In this document: piece after piece, positions 53,092 to 63,400 of the stretch | How positions within the stretch are numbered: position 1 is the stretch's first letter | Layout: the number at the start of each line of letters is the position of its first letter | Assembly (NCBI GenBank): GCA_023091665.1 | Contig: JALJCQ010000012.1 | Span: 248,001-312,000, forward strand | Source of the DNA: Pythium myriotylum | Taxonomy: Eukaryota > Oomycota > Peronosporomycetes > Pythiales > Pythiaceae | Direction: 5' to 3' | DNA length: 64,000 nucleotides | The notes under the pieces: generated by a model | Database searches by the model: none | Seen by the model: only the letters and a program-made list of their open reading frames with translations | Told to the model about the DNA's origin: nothing | Translations under genes and position numbers: made by a program

Positions 53092-53481
53092 GTTCTCGCT
53101 CTGATTATAATCGAAGAATTAGATTATGATTGGAACTAGAAACACCCTCCTCGCACCGCCATCGTTGAGAAGTGGGCTCTTGGAACGAACTCGCGGAGTG
53201 GCAAGAGCAGCTTCAGTGCGTGCTGCGTTATGCTTCCGAGCGATTCTTCGCTGGGACACCCAGGGCTCACGCACTCGGCGACACGCGCATGACCGGGACG
53301 AGGCGTTTCGAGGCAACTTCAACAAGATCAGTTGGATCTTCTCGATTATAAATCGCAGACCCGACTCAACTCTTCCCTCGCGTACTACCGGCAAAAACAA
53401 AACGCAAATCGTGAATTTCGACTTCAAACGGTGCGATTATAATCGTTAGTTGGGAATTCGCAGTTCTCAACGACGGCGAGT

Positions 53482-54473
53482 CTACTTGTCGACCACGTCG
53501 CGGACCTTCTGCTTGGCGGCTTCGGCTTGCTCTTTGCCGAATTCGACCGCGCCCTCCACCTTCTTCTCGGCCGTGTGCTTGACCTGCGCCGCCGACTCAC
53601 GCACGTTCTTAGCGCCAGCTCGGGCTTCCTGCTTGGCTCGCTCGGCGGCTTCACGCAGGTTCCCTTGCGCGTTCTCCTTCGCCTGCTCGCCTTCGTGCTT
53701 GGCCCGCTCGCCCATCTCTATAACTCGACTCTGTGCCGAGTCCTTGCCCTGCTCTGCCGACTCACGGAGATTCTTCCCTTCGTCCTTCGCTCGGTCTGCT
53801 GTCTCACGGGATTTGGTCTGAGCTCGTTGCTTCGCCTGCTCTGCCGTCTCCCTAAGACTCTTGCCACTGTCCTTCGCCGCCTCGTGGAGCTGGTTCTGAC
53901 CATGCTCGGCCGATTGACGCAGGTTCTTGCCGCCGACGTCAACGTCCGGCTTCGTGCGATTCGATCTTGAGACCGCGAGTCCGTAGATCGCCAGGGCCGA
54001 GGCACCGACCAGGAGGAATCGGTTACGCATCACGCGCGACTTAACCTGAGGGTCCAGTCGCTCGGCCACGCTCGCCGACGTGTCTCGCAGCACTCGCGCG
54101 CCGCTAAGCGCCGTGTTGTGCAGCGACTCCTTTGCCCGTCCCGAGAGCTCGGCAGCCTTGTCCCCTGACGCCTGCTTGAGCGAGTGCGCTCGTTCTTTGG
54201 CCTCGCTGGTCAGCTCCGAGAGTTTCTCGCCGGCCTTGGCGCGCAGTTGCTCGGCCTTGTCAGCGACCACCGCGCCAGCTTCTTCAGCACGCAGCTTTGC
54301 CTGGGCCTCGGCGTGCTGGGCCGACTGCTTCAGCTTCTCGGCCTGGTGCTGGGCTGTCTCCTTGACACGCTCGGCGGCTTCGCTGAGCTTGTCGCTGGCG
54401 TTCTCGTTCTGTGAGGAGGAAAATATGAGACGAGAGGTTAACGGCGGATGAAGACGGCATGACGAACCTTCAT
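53482..54473 (-). CDS. LEA-like membrane-anchored protein (copy 3)
   Basis: A two-codon first exon (54468-54473, Met-Lys) and a long second exon (53482-54408) give 310 residues. Residues 1-110 are LEA-type amphipathic helix (ERVKETAQHQAEKLKQSAQH, AGEKLSELTSEAKERAHSLK). A conserved joint and hydrophobic segment follow (ERLDPQVKSRVMRNRFLLVG, then ASALAIYGLAVSR). Unlike copies 1 and 2 it continues with a second long LEA-like helix of about 150 residues (EQAKQRAQTKSRETADRAKD, and others), so the membrane segment sits in the middle. The repeats suit coating of membranes under osmotic or drying stress. If the mini-exon is wrong, the Val at 54270 has no ATG, which supports the exon. Confidence 0.8.
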
Positions 54474-54783
54474 GTTGAGTGAGATCTGTGGGGCAAAGAT
54501 GAAAAGCTGCAATGCGGGACTCGGCTGAGCTGTCCCGCCGAACACAGAGCTCTGTGTCGAGAAGGTTCTCTCACTGGGACGAGACGAGGGGCTCTGTTTT
54601 TCGAAAACCTTGCTTCCGCTTCAACTCCAAAAACCCCGCTGCCAACTACGTAGTAGATCTTACGAGTAGCTTGCCCAACTGTGAGAATGTAAAGGGATGG
54701 ATTGGGTTGGATGTGTTAGTGTTGTGGAGACTCAGACGCAGCGCCCACGAACCAGGAACTAGCTATCTAATCTATTGGGAACT

Positions 54784-56544
54784 TCAGTCACGCACGAGCC
54801 CGGCGACGTCGATGGCCGTCTTCTCGGTCGGGTGCGTGTACTTCTTCCACTCCTCCTTCTGCTTGTGGGCCGTGAGGTGGTTCGCCAGCACGTCCTCGAG
54901 CATCTGCTTGGTGAAGACCGACGTAGCCGAGCCGTAAGCTGAGGCCTGGAACGCGATCACAAGCTTGGAGATCTCTCGGCCCGAGAAGCCGTCGATGCGC
55001 GTGGCCACATCCTCGAAGACTTCGTCCGTGATGTCATCCTCGACGTAAATCTTCTTGGACTTGGCGTTCTTGGGCGCCACGAGGTAGCTCTGCACGTACT
55101 GCTTGAGCATGCGCACACGCTCGGCGTGGCCCGGCAGCGCGAACTCGACCATCTCATCGATACGATCGTTGATGGCCCAATCGAACTGCTCCGGCTGGTT
55201 CGACGCGAAGACGATCATGAACTTGTCGCTGGCCTCACCGGTACGGTAGAGGAACGCGTTGAGCGCGTTACGCATGTCCTCACTCATGACGGCGTTGCTT
55301 CGCTTCTGCAAGAAGGCATCAGCTTCATCCACGAAGAGCAACAGTCCGCGACGCGAGTGCGAGGCCCAGTCGAAGAGCTTATGGATCTCCGTGACACCTT
55401 CGCGGCCCAGTGGTGCGACGTCACCACCCGTGAGAATCGCATACTCGAGACCTGAGTGGCGCGCGAGCGCCTTCGCGAAGAGCGTCTTACCCGTACCCGG
55501 TGGGCCGTGGAGCAGCAGGTGGCGGAAGGGCGCGCGGTTCTTCTTGGTGTTGAAGGTCGACACAGCGACGCTGCGCAGACGCTCGTCGAGCTTGGGCTCG
55601 AGCACGACGCCCTCGAGCGCATCCTGCGGCTTCTGCAGACGCAGCACGCGCTTGATCGACGGCAGCGGGTTGGCCACGACCTGCGCCACTGAGCGACGCG
55701 AAGTCTCGCGCACGAGCGAGGGCTTGCCTAGACGCGCCTCGATGTACTTGCCGGCGACGCTCGTCGAGGTCTTGGCCGTGTAGATACCGAGCGCGAGCGC
55801 CGTGAGCGACGCGACCGTGGCCGTGAGCTTCTCCTTGTCATCCACAAAGGCCATGACACCGGAGCCGATGGTCGCACCGGCGAGCTTGATACCTTCCATG
55901 ACGGTCTCCCGGTACTCCTTGGCGCGCACGCGGGCCTCCTCGAGGTGGAGATCGTGGTTGAGTCGCTCCTGCTTGATGCGTCCTTCGACCTCGGCCGCGA
56001 CCTTGGCCATCTCGGTCTTCTGGCGCAGCTCGGCCTCGTACTCGAGCGTCTTGCGGCGCGAGGCCTCCTGGCGCGCGATCATCTCTTCCTGCTTCTTGAG
56101 CTCCTGCTCTTTCATGTACTTTTGCGCGGCGAGCTGGTCGGCGTACTGCTTGCGCTTGAGCTGGTCCTGGTACTGCGCGCGCTGCTGGTTCTGCCGCGTC
56201 TCTTCTTCGAGCGTCTTGCGGCGCTCTTCGCCTTCTTTCTGCACGCGCACGATCTCGTACTGCTTGTAGAGCGCCTCGTTCTCCTTGATCTTGGCCTGCT
56301 GCTCCATCTGCTTCGTGCGCTCGGTCTCTTTCGCGAGGTTGAACGCCTCTTTCGCGTGGCGCGAGTTCTCGAGCTCGCGCGCGGCCTTGGCGGCGCGTTC
56401 CAGCCCCGACGGGTCGAACGAGTAGCCGCCGGGCGCCGCATTCGCCGGCGGCGCCTTGTTCTGCGGCGCCAACGTGTTGGCGTTGGTGGCGTCGGGCGCT
56501 GCGTCTTGCGGCGCGCTGCGGCGGCCGCCGAACCCTCCGAACAT
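54784..56544 (-). CDS. ATAD3: ATAD3-type mitochondrial AAA ATPase
   Basis: The 586-residue protein follows ATAD3 throughout: an N-terminal GGYSFDPSGLERAAKAAREL block, a long coiled coil (about 60-215), a Gly-rich membrane region (LAGATIGSGVMAF, then SLTALALGIYTAK), and a C-terminal AAA domain with Walker A GPPGTGKT (347-354), Walker B LLLFVDEADAF (401-411) and the sensor/Arg-finger region NQPEQFDWAINDRIDEMVEF. ATAD3 spans the inner mitochondrial membrane and is needed for nucleoid organisation, cristae and lipid supply. No intron. Length and all motifs are normal. Confidence 0.96.
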   Translation of the reverse strand: MFGGFGGRRSAPQDAAPDATNANTLAPQNKAPPANAAPGGYSFDPSGLERAAKAARELENSRHAKEAFNLAKETERTKQMEQQAKIKENEALYKQYEIVRVQKEGEERRKTLEEETRQNQQRAQYQDQLKRKQYADQLAAQKYMKEQELKKQEEMIARQEASRRKTLEYEAELRQKTEMAKVAAEVEGRIKQERLNHDLHLEEARVRAKEYRETVMEGIKLAGATIGSGVMAFVDDKEKLTATVASLTALALGIYTAKTSTSVAGKYIEARLGKPSLVRETSRRSVAQVVANPLPSIKRVLRLQKPQDALEGVVLEPKLDERLRSVAVSTFNTKKNRAPFRHLLLHGPPGTGKTLFAKALARHSGLEYAILTGGDVAPLGREGVTEIHKLFDWASHSRRGLLLFVDEADAFLQKRSNAVMSEDMRNALNAFLYRTGEASDKFMIVFASNQPEQFDWAINDRIDEMVEFALPGHAERVRMLKQYVQSYLVAPKNAKSKKIYVEDDITDEVFEDVATRIDGFSGREISKLVIAFQASAYGSATSVFTKQMLEDVLANHLTAHKQKEEWKKYTHPTEKTAIDVAGLVRD

Positions 56545-56947
56545 GGCGACGAGAAGAACTGAAGGAAGGGCAAGTGAGCTCGATCGAATGGAGGGCCCCT
56601 GAGGAGCTCCGCAGAGTGATGGTCCGTGATTGCGTCAGGACCCGAGATTCCCTCGTAACAGTGACGGGCGATACGGATTTAAGAGGACACCTTCTGGGCT
56701 ATTGTGTGGACCACGTAGAAAGCCCAAATTTTAATAAAGTTGGGTATGGTGGAATGATTTAATTTGGGCAATGTTGAAGTGACGTGATGCGATCTTCTTG
56801 GTCACGTACTTGCGTAGCGTCGCAGCCTCGGACACAGAGATCTGGATCGTCGGGTGTCGCATCGCCACGGCCTCGAGCCAATGGACCTCACTGGCGTCAG
56901 ATCCATTTCCACCACTCGACACGAACAACTCGACCGCATCCCCCACC

Positions 56948-57262
56948 ATGAAGTTTGAGGCCACGACCGCGTACAAGCCATCCTCCACTTCTTCCTCGTC
57001 CTCCTCCTCTTCTGCGTCGTCTTCTGCTTCCTCGTCGCTCGCGAGTGCCGCGAGCAAGTCGCGAGGGCTCTTTTCCGCAATCTCACGCAATAAATTGGTG
57101 GTTTTGGGCGCGTCGGCGGCCGTCGCGATGGCCGTCGCGAGTGCGTTGGCGCCGCCGCCTGTGGTCGAGCGACCACAGGAGGACATTGAGGAAGGAGAGC
57201 GCAAGCTGCGCGCGACGATCGAGAGCATCCGGGAAGAGGCCGAAGAGAAGAAAGCGGAGTAA
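56948..57262 (+). CDS. Small single-pass membrane protein, unknown
   Basis: The ATG lies in a strong context (CCACCATGA) and gives 104 residues: a Ser-rich N-terminus with an S8 run, a membrane segment LVVLGASAAVAMAVASALAP, and a charged helical tail (EEGERKLRATIESIREEAEE). The opposite strand also has an open frame of 181 codons (56731-57276), but its acidic runs are simply the complement of the Ser codons here. I therefore prefer the plus strand. Possibly a tail-exposed organelle membrane protein; the hydrophobic segment loosely resembles that of the nearby LEA-like proteins (GASA). Coding status is moderately supported. Confidence 0.5.
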   Translation: MKFEATTAYKPSSTSSSSSSSSASSSASSSLASAASKSRGLFSAISRNKLVVLGASAAVAMAVASALAPPPVVERPQEDIEEGERKLRATIESIREEAEEKKAE

Positions 57263-57528
57263 TGCTCCCACTCCAATGTAAATGACTGGACCGTTTCTTC
57301 CGCAGTGGAGTGATGAAGTTCTGTGTGATCTCGTTCTTTTTCGACTAGGAAGCGAGCTGTGAGAGGTCCGAGGGGAATGCAAATGGTGGTAGTGGTGTCT
57401 TAAAATGGATTAGGAATGGGAAAAACTCGCGCGCGTCATAGATCCTGGGACCGACAGATCGACAGCGCGCACTCGATATGCAGTGAAAGCAAGAGATTCG
57501 AAGGCGCAAACCTCAACGCACTGAGTGC

Positions 57529-58143
57529 CTACTGCCTGCGAGGCACAAACACCTCAACCTGAGGTGCGCCACCTTCTTCTTTCGAGACAGTGACCTGGAG
57601 TTGGTCGCCTGGCGAGAGTGCGAGGCTTTGAATTAGCTTGGAGATGAGGGTGTTCACGTCTTGATCAGCGACTGGGGGTGCCGGGTGGACGAGACCTTCA
57701 TCTCCATTATTGCCTTTTTCTTCTTTATCGGCGTTGCCATTGCTTGGTGGTTGTTCACCTTGCGCACCATTCGGCTCGCCATCTTGTTCGTCACTCCATC
57801 GAACGTTATTCGGTGCGATGCCGAGGGCAGGGTCCTTCAATTCTGCGCAGATTCCAGTCTCGAACTCTTCGATTGTTCTCCTACGGTGGTAGTAATACGT
57901 GTATAGAGCTAGTCGATTCACATAATATGCGCGCTCGCGTGAACCGATCCGTTCGCAAATGTGTTTAGCCTTTTGGAAGAATTTATGTTCGTGATCTCTG
58001 AGGTTCGGAACCTCGACACGCCCACTCCCATCAACAACGCACAAGACGCCATTCAGGTACACGTCGCCATTCTCAGCCACCGTCACCTCGGGGTTGTTGA
58101 AGATAGCTCCATCACACCTCGTTCGGTTGTTCGGAGCATCCAT
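57529..58143 (-). CDS. Hypothetical protein, about 204 residues
   Basis: I do not recognise it. The N-terminal half looks folded: VTVAENGDVYLNGVLCVVDG is a two-strand unit, followed by HKFFQKAKHICERIGSRERA and YVNRLALYTYYYHRRRTIEE. A Gly/Asn/Pro/Glu-rich linker follows, and the C-terminal 45 residues form a helix and two strands (LISKLIQSLALSPGDQLQVT, VEVFVPRR). The frame is open upstream of the chosen ATG for about 35 further codons (reading a Cys/His-containing segment), so an upstream exon may exist. Confidence 0.6.
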   Translation of the reverse strand: MDAPNNRTRCDGAIFNNPEVTVAENGDVYLNGVLCVVDGSGRVEVPNLRDHEHKFFQKAKHICERIGSRERAYYVNRLALYTYYYHRRRTIEEFETGICAELKDPALGIAPNNVRWSDEQDGEPNGAQGEQPPSNGNADKEEKGNNGDEGLVHPAPPVADQDVNTLISKLIQSLALSPGDQLQVTVSKEEGGAPQVEVFVPRRQ

Positions 58144-59526
58144 GATAGAGTCTTTGAACTTCTTGCTCCTCGCGATGTTGGGAATCTCGCAATGAGAACT
58201 ACGGTCTACATGACTCGGAGCACTGCGGCGGTTGCGCGCCCCTCTGAGGGGTCAGACTGGCGAGTCGCAATGCTGGCAGCGATCGACTGTAGGAAGCCCC
58301 AGAGCTGCGATTGTTCGATATCCTAACGGTCGCAGAAACACCACTTCGCAGTACGTCGAACAAATTGAGGGTTTCGCTGCAGAAGCCCTCTACACGTGTA
58401 TACCAATAGATACTCGCATAGGTCTTCTGCAGTGAAACAACATCCAGTACGGAGACTAGGCGAAACCTCAATCCCCAGGCCAGGTAGCTGTATCCATCAC
58501 ACATGGAGATCATGCGTCTCGGGCGGGGACAGTGGCCTCTCACAAGTCCGGAGGACCTGGGGCGGCAACCGCTGGTCGCTCAGCCACCAGCGGCCTGTCC
58601 CAGAGGTCGGTTTCTGATAGATTCAACTGGACGTATGAGCCCAAACGAAACGTACGTCGACTTGGACCCTTCATCAATCCGAACGTCAGCCGAGTGCCGT
58701 GGCTAGAGCTTCAACCGTTCAGTACCGTACCGTTGCTTGCAGAGTAACGACCAGCAGGCCTTTGATGCGGTCAGATCGCGTTAGAGCATCCTCTCGTTAT
58801 CCCACGTGAAAGATCCCACAGCTCTCGACAAAGAGGCGCTGCAATGGTAAGCTCCGCTTCTGCCTGCAATCTACTTCTCAGTATCCTCGGGGACCTTGCC
58901 TCGTAATAACGGACCCAATGATCCACGAGATCGACCATTTCGTAAACATGTTCTTGTGGACGCGTCGCAAGTCGCGACACGTTTGTTTCTGACGTGCGAG
59001 CTGCTTCCCGTTCTGTCAAGTCTCCAAGCAGCTGCGACTCTAACCACTCTCGCGCTCACACTCGCGATCTGCATCTACTCAAGTGATCGAAGAGCGTAGT
59101 TTCATTTGTGATCCTCAAGCTTACCAGCTTGCAACGGAAGAGACGCGTGTTTAAAAATGCGTCGATATCCAGCAACGATGAGATTTTCTGCTGTCTGGGC
59201 AAGCGTCTGAGGTTTCCAATGTCGGCTATCTCACAGGTGAAGTTGCTGAGTCACGTTGTGGTATTATGAGTCAATGGTTGATCGCTCATTATGAACCTAA
59301 GGTCTACACATATTGAGACTCTAGACCATCGAAAGTGCAGTTACCTATCGACGGACGAAACCCAACACCAGCCAAAGATCTATGACTGACGACGGCAACC
59401 ACACGAAGGGCAAGGATATCCCATGCGCACAACTTCCTAGCATTGGTTTTGGTGGTGACTCATCAAGATCCACCCGCGTTCAAAGTTTTCTTCTTAACAT
59501 ATCCATCCCACCACCTCAGTCTCTTT
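58144..59526. other. Gene-poor interval, 1.4 kb
   Basis: Frames here are short and lack motifs, and base composition is less biased than in neighbouring genes. The only structure I see is an imperfect 15-bp inverted repeat at 58371-58385 and 58424-58438 (GTTTCGCTGCAGAAG against its complement, one mismatch), with a 38-base loop. Upstream exons of the neighbouring minus-strand gene may lie at its left end. Confidence 0.45.
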
Positions 59527-60255
59527 CTACTGCGGGTTCACGCGCAGCGGCTCCATGGACAGCTCGCGCACGCTTTCGTCGCGCTTCTCGAGCCGCTGCG
59601 CTTGGGCCTGGAGCTTGCGGATGATGGATTTATACAGTCGCGGGTACTCGAGCGACTGGAAGTTGTGCTCGAAGTGGGCACCGCGGCGCTTGGCCATGCA
59701 GGCGAGCAGCTCGGCGCATGAAAAGATCTGCTCCTTCTCGAGCCGCAGCGTGAACGCCTGGACGGCGTCCTTGGACCAGTGGCACTCGGTGCGTAGCACT
59801 GCGAGGGCCTCGAGCAGCGACTGCGACGCCTCAACACGCTGCGTTGGCTCGGGTGCCGTGACGACTGGCTTGTAGTCCACGCTGGCGTTGTTCGCGATCG
59901 TCGCAGCTGGCCAGACGCGTGTGGGCAGCACCGAGAGGTCGGCGTCCCGCCACGGTTCCATGATCGTGGGGAACTCGCGCAGCAAGTACTCGCGCTGCTG
60001 CGCGTCGCTCGAGTGGAGCAGCAGTCCGCAAAAGTCGTCGGCCTCGTGCGTGCACGTGTCCCACCGCGAAGCGTACTCGGTTCGCAGGCGCTCGAACTCG
60101 GCGAGCCACTGGCGCTCGAACTCGGCATCGAGACGGCGCGCATCTTCGGCATCTTCGCTCGTGAGACGCGACGTGACCTTCTGCAGCGCGCCAAAGAGCC
60201 CTCGACGGATCGCGCTGCTCGGTGCAGCGTCCTCGCTCGGCGGAGAGAGATCCAT
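59527..60255 (-). CDS. Hypothetical protein, 242 residues
   Basis: I do not recognise it. It is helical and charged, with RRLDAEFERQWLAEFERLRT, a Trp/Cys-containing region (RWDTCTHEADDFCGLLLHS), a short proline-containing linker, and a C-terminal helical domain (LLEALAVLRTECHWSKDAVQ, then FTLRLEKEQIFSCAELLACM; KLQAQAQRLEKRDESV). The ATG follows a suitable spacer and no intron is evident. Codon use matches the neighbouring conserved genes, which supports coding. It ends just before the 1.4-kb gap and starts 185 bases from the VPS13 gene end. Confidence 0.7.
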   Translation of the reverse strand: MDLSPPSEDAAPSSAIRRGLFGALQKVTSRLTSEDAEDARRLDAEFERQWLAEFERLRTEYASRWDTCTHEADDFCGLLLHSSDAQQREYLLREFPTIMEPWRDADLSVLPTRVWPAATIANNASVDYKPVVTAPEPTQRVEASQSLLEALAVLRTECHWSKDAVQAFTLRLEKEQIFSCAELLACMAKRRGAHFEHNFQSLEYPRLYKSIIRKLQAQAQRLEKRDESVRELSMEPLRVNPQ

Positions 60256-60439
60256 CGTTCGTAGTATGAGCCTTGTGTTGAGTGCAAGATGAAGCGACGT
60301 GTTATGTGAGACTTTCTAGATTTCGTCAATCACGTCAATGATCTTGAAGCCACGAAAGGTTGAGAAAGGCGGTCAAAAAGCAAAATATCTAAAAAATTGC
60401 ATTGCGAATAGATACGAAGTGCTTATCTCCTCGTTGTGG

Positions 60440-63400
60440 TTAGCCGTAGCGGCGCATGTCGTTGACGTAGCGAATGCTCACAAAGACCTTGGCGTCCGGG
60501 TTCGAAGCACCGATGAGCGGTAGGCCGACCGGGCGGATCTCGAGCGGCTGGTCGATCGTGATCGATCGTGAGCTGCTGAGCAGGTCGGCGTCGAACGCTT
60601 CCTCTTCATCAAGATCGTCGTCCAGTTCGTCCGACATGAAGTCCTTGCTCGACGGGCGGTTGACGACACTTCGACGCCATGTCTCCTCGCGCACTTCGAG
60701 CGGCTGGGCCATCGTCGTGGTCGCGAGCTCGTTGAGGATACTGCCACGCGCACGCTTGCGGCGACGCAGACGCAACTTGGCCCGCGTGTCAGCAAGAATC
60801 TTGGCCGGTACACCATCAAACTCGCGGTAGATGTCCTCCATCGAGAGTCGCACGTAGCCGAGCGACTTTTTAGGCACGGGCTTGCGCTTGTGGAAGAGCT
60901 GGATCTCCATGTGCGTGTCCAGCGATGTGACTGGGATGAGCCACGACTGGTCGAACTTGGGCGTGCCAGTGTTGTGGAGCGTCGAGCTCTTGAACTTGGT
61001 CACATCGTGGGCCGGTTCGCCCGGTGATTGCTTGTAAACGCGCACAACCGCCTGTGGGTTGGCCTTGTCCGGCAAGCCATCGGCGTAAAGCACGTGGAGC
61101 TCGAGCTCCGTGATCACGTTCGACTCGCTCAGATCCTTGAGGGCGCTGGCGCCAAGGTCACGCGCGGGGCGGCGAGTACCTTCGAACGATCTTGCGTCCA
61201 ATAGGTGCGTCGTGTTGCTCACCGACATGGAGAGCTTCTCGACCACACCGAGCGTGCCCACAACCGGCGAGGCCACGAGCTGCAGCGTGCCGCGGCCAAC
61301 ACCCTTCGCAAAGCCCTTGAAACCGTCCTTCTTCGCGCCTCGCACAGGCTCCTTGACGAAACCTTTGACGCCGTGCACGATGCTCTTGCCGAAGACCACG
61401 CCACCGTGGAGCAGACCCTCAGGCACGTGACGCGGCTGCTCAGCCTCTTCCTGACTCTCAAAGTCCGTCGCTTTTTTCACGAGGTCGCCGAGACCGTTCG
61501 AGACCTTGCCGATCGAGCGCATAGGCGCACCGACGACCGTCTGCGCGATGGTGAGCGCGCTCTCGCCCTTGCGCATCGACTTGCCACGCAAATCGCGCTT
61601 CAACTGGCGCGCTGCGAGTGCAAAGCCGTCCACAATATCGGTCGCGAGACCGACGGGGTCGCCCAGCAGCTCAACCGAGCCCACGATCTTGTACCACTGG
61701 CCCAGCACGGCGTAGACAATGTCCCACACGACTGCGCTGATCAGATCGTACTCGTAGAAGAAGCGGTTCTCGTAAAGGATCTCGTCAAAATCAAATTCTG
61801 GCGTCACGTGCGCGATGCCACCGACAATACTTCCAATGGTACTGCCCAAGATCGACGAGATACCTTGTCCACGGTCCTCGGCGCTCGAGTCGAAGACCAA
61901 GTGGAACTCGTATGGCGTCATGCGCCATTTCTTGAAGTACAATAACATGCCACCGAGCGTCGCGTGCTCCGGCACGGAGATCTCGAGCGTGAGCAGCAAC
62001 CGGTTGTAGTCGACGTTCTGCTGGATCACAATGTCCTCGTCCGTGGTCGGCACAAACTCTGAGAGCAAGTTCGCGAGCTGCAGAACGTACTCGAGGTTGA
62101 GCTTCATAGCCATCGAGTTGACCCCGAGCTCAAAGTCTTCGAAGATCGTGATGCCTGACTGCGTCGCCGCCGAGGCGAACGAGATCGTGAAGAACGGTCG
62201 TTCGCCGTCCTGCGGCAGCCAGCCCTCTCGTTTGTCGCTGTTAAAGCCCGAGTCGAGCGGCGCCAGCACAACCGGATAGAGAGAGTGTGGTGTCATGTCG
62301 TCGATCTGCATGTGGTGCAGTGAGAACACAACCTGCCGAGAGCCCACACTCGACGCGACACGCATGTTCTCGAACGTCAGGTTCATCACTTCCTGCGGGT
62401 GTGCGTCCACGATCGTGAGGCCAAAGCCATGGATCGCGCAGTCGATCAGAATGCTGCTCAGCCAGTCATGGAGCTCGGCTCGCTGGCGGTCGCTGTTGTA
62501 CGTAGCCGAGTCGCCCACGGCAAACACGCGCGTCGATCCGTCAATGTATACTTCCGAGTACATGCCGTCCGACGTGAGCATCGAGCGTGGACCAATGTGG
62601 CGGATGTCAATGAGCGTCGGGATCTTCCAGTTGAGCGGCGTCACCTTGAGCTTGCGGTCCTGCAAGAGCGGATTGTCCCACACGAACGAGTGCGACTCGA
62701 GCGGCTTGATGATCACTTCCTCGGCGTTCTTCACGCCGTTCTGCACGTACCGGAACGCGTGGCGCGTCGATCGGTTCTCAATGCGGTAGCGCGGCGTGGT
62801 CGACACGTCTTCAATCACCGCTGTGATCGTCTCCTCCACGTTCTGGAACGCAATGTTGCACACTGGTCCGTCGCCGAGGCTGCCGCGCGTCCACACGTTG
62901 TAGTCCTCGCCAGCCTTGATCGGCACGGCAGGAGTCCACTCGCCGACTTCTTTCAGCGCTTCGTCACGGAACGTGTCGCGAATGCGCAAGCCCGTGTGGT
63001 GCTTCTCGTTGCCAGCGAAGCGGTACGCGACCAGTGACTCACCCTGCTGCAGATTAACGTTCGCGGACGTTACGTCGCCGCGCATTGTGTTTGGTCGCAG
63101 CTTCTTGTCGAGCGTCAGTGGCGTCACTTGGAGCGGTCTCGGTACACGGTTCACGACAATCACGCGCGGCGAGATGCGTACGATCTTGGAGCGGAAGAAT
63201 TGGCCGGGTGCCGCGAGAACCTCGAAAGCCACGACGAACGATCGGTCGCTCGCGGCGAGCTCGCCCTTTGTGCCGACGCCGGACATATCTTGCGGCTCGG
63301 ACCAGTCGACCTTTTCAAAGTTCGGCAGGTACTTCTTAGTCTCCTGTGCCAACAGGAACGTGCTCTCGAACGCGCGCGGCGTCTCTTGGTACGGTCGGAC

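Noticed and set aside
56731..57276. 181-codon minus-strand frame opposite the small membrane protein
   Set aside because: Its acidic run is the complement of a Ser run and the plus strand has a better start context; kept as alternative only.
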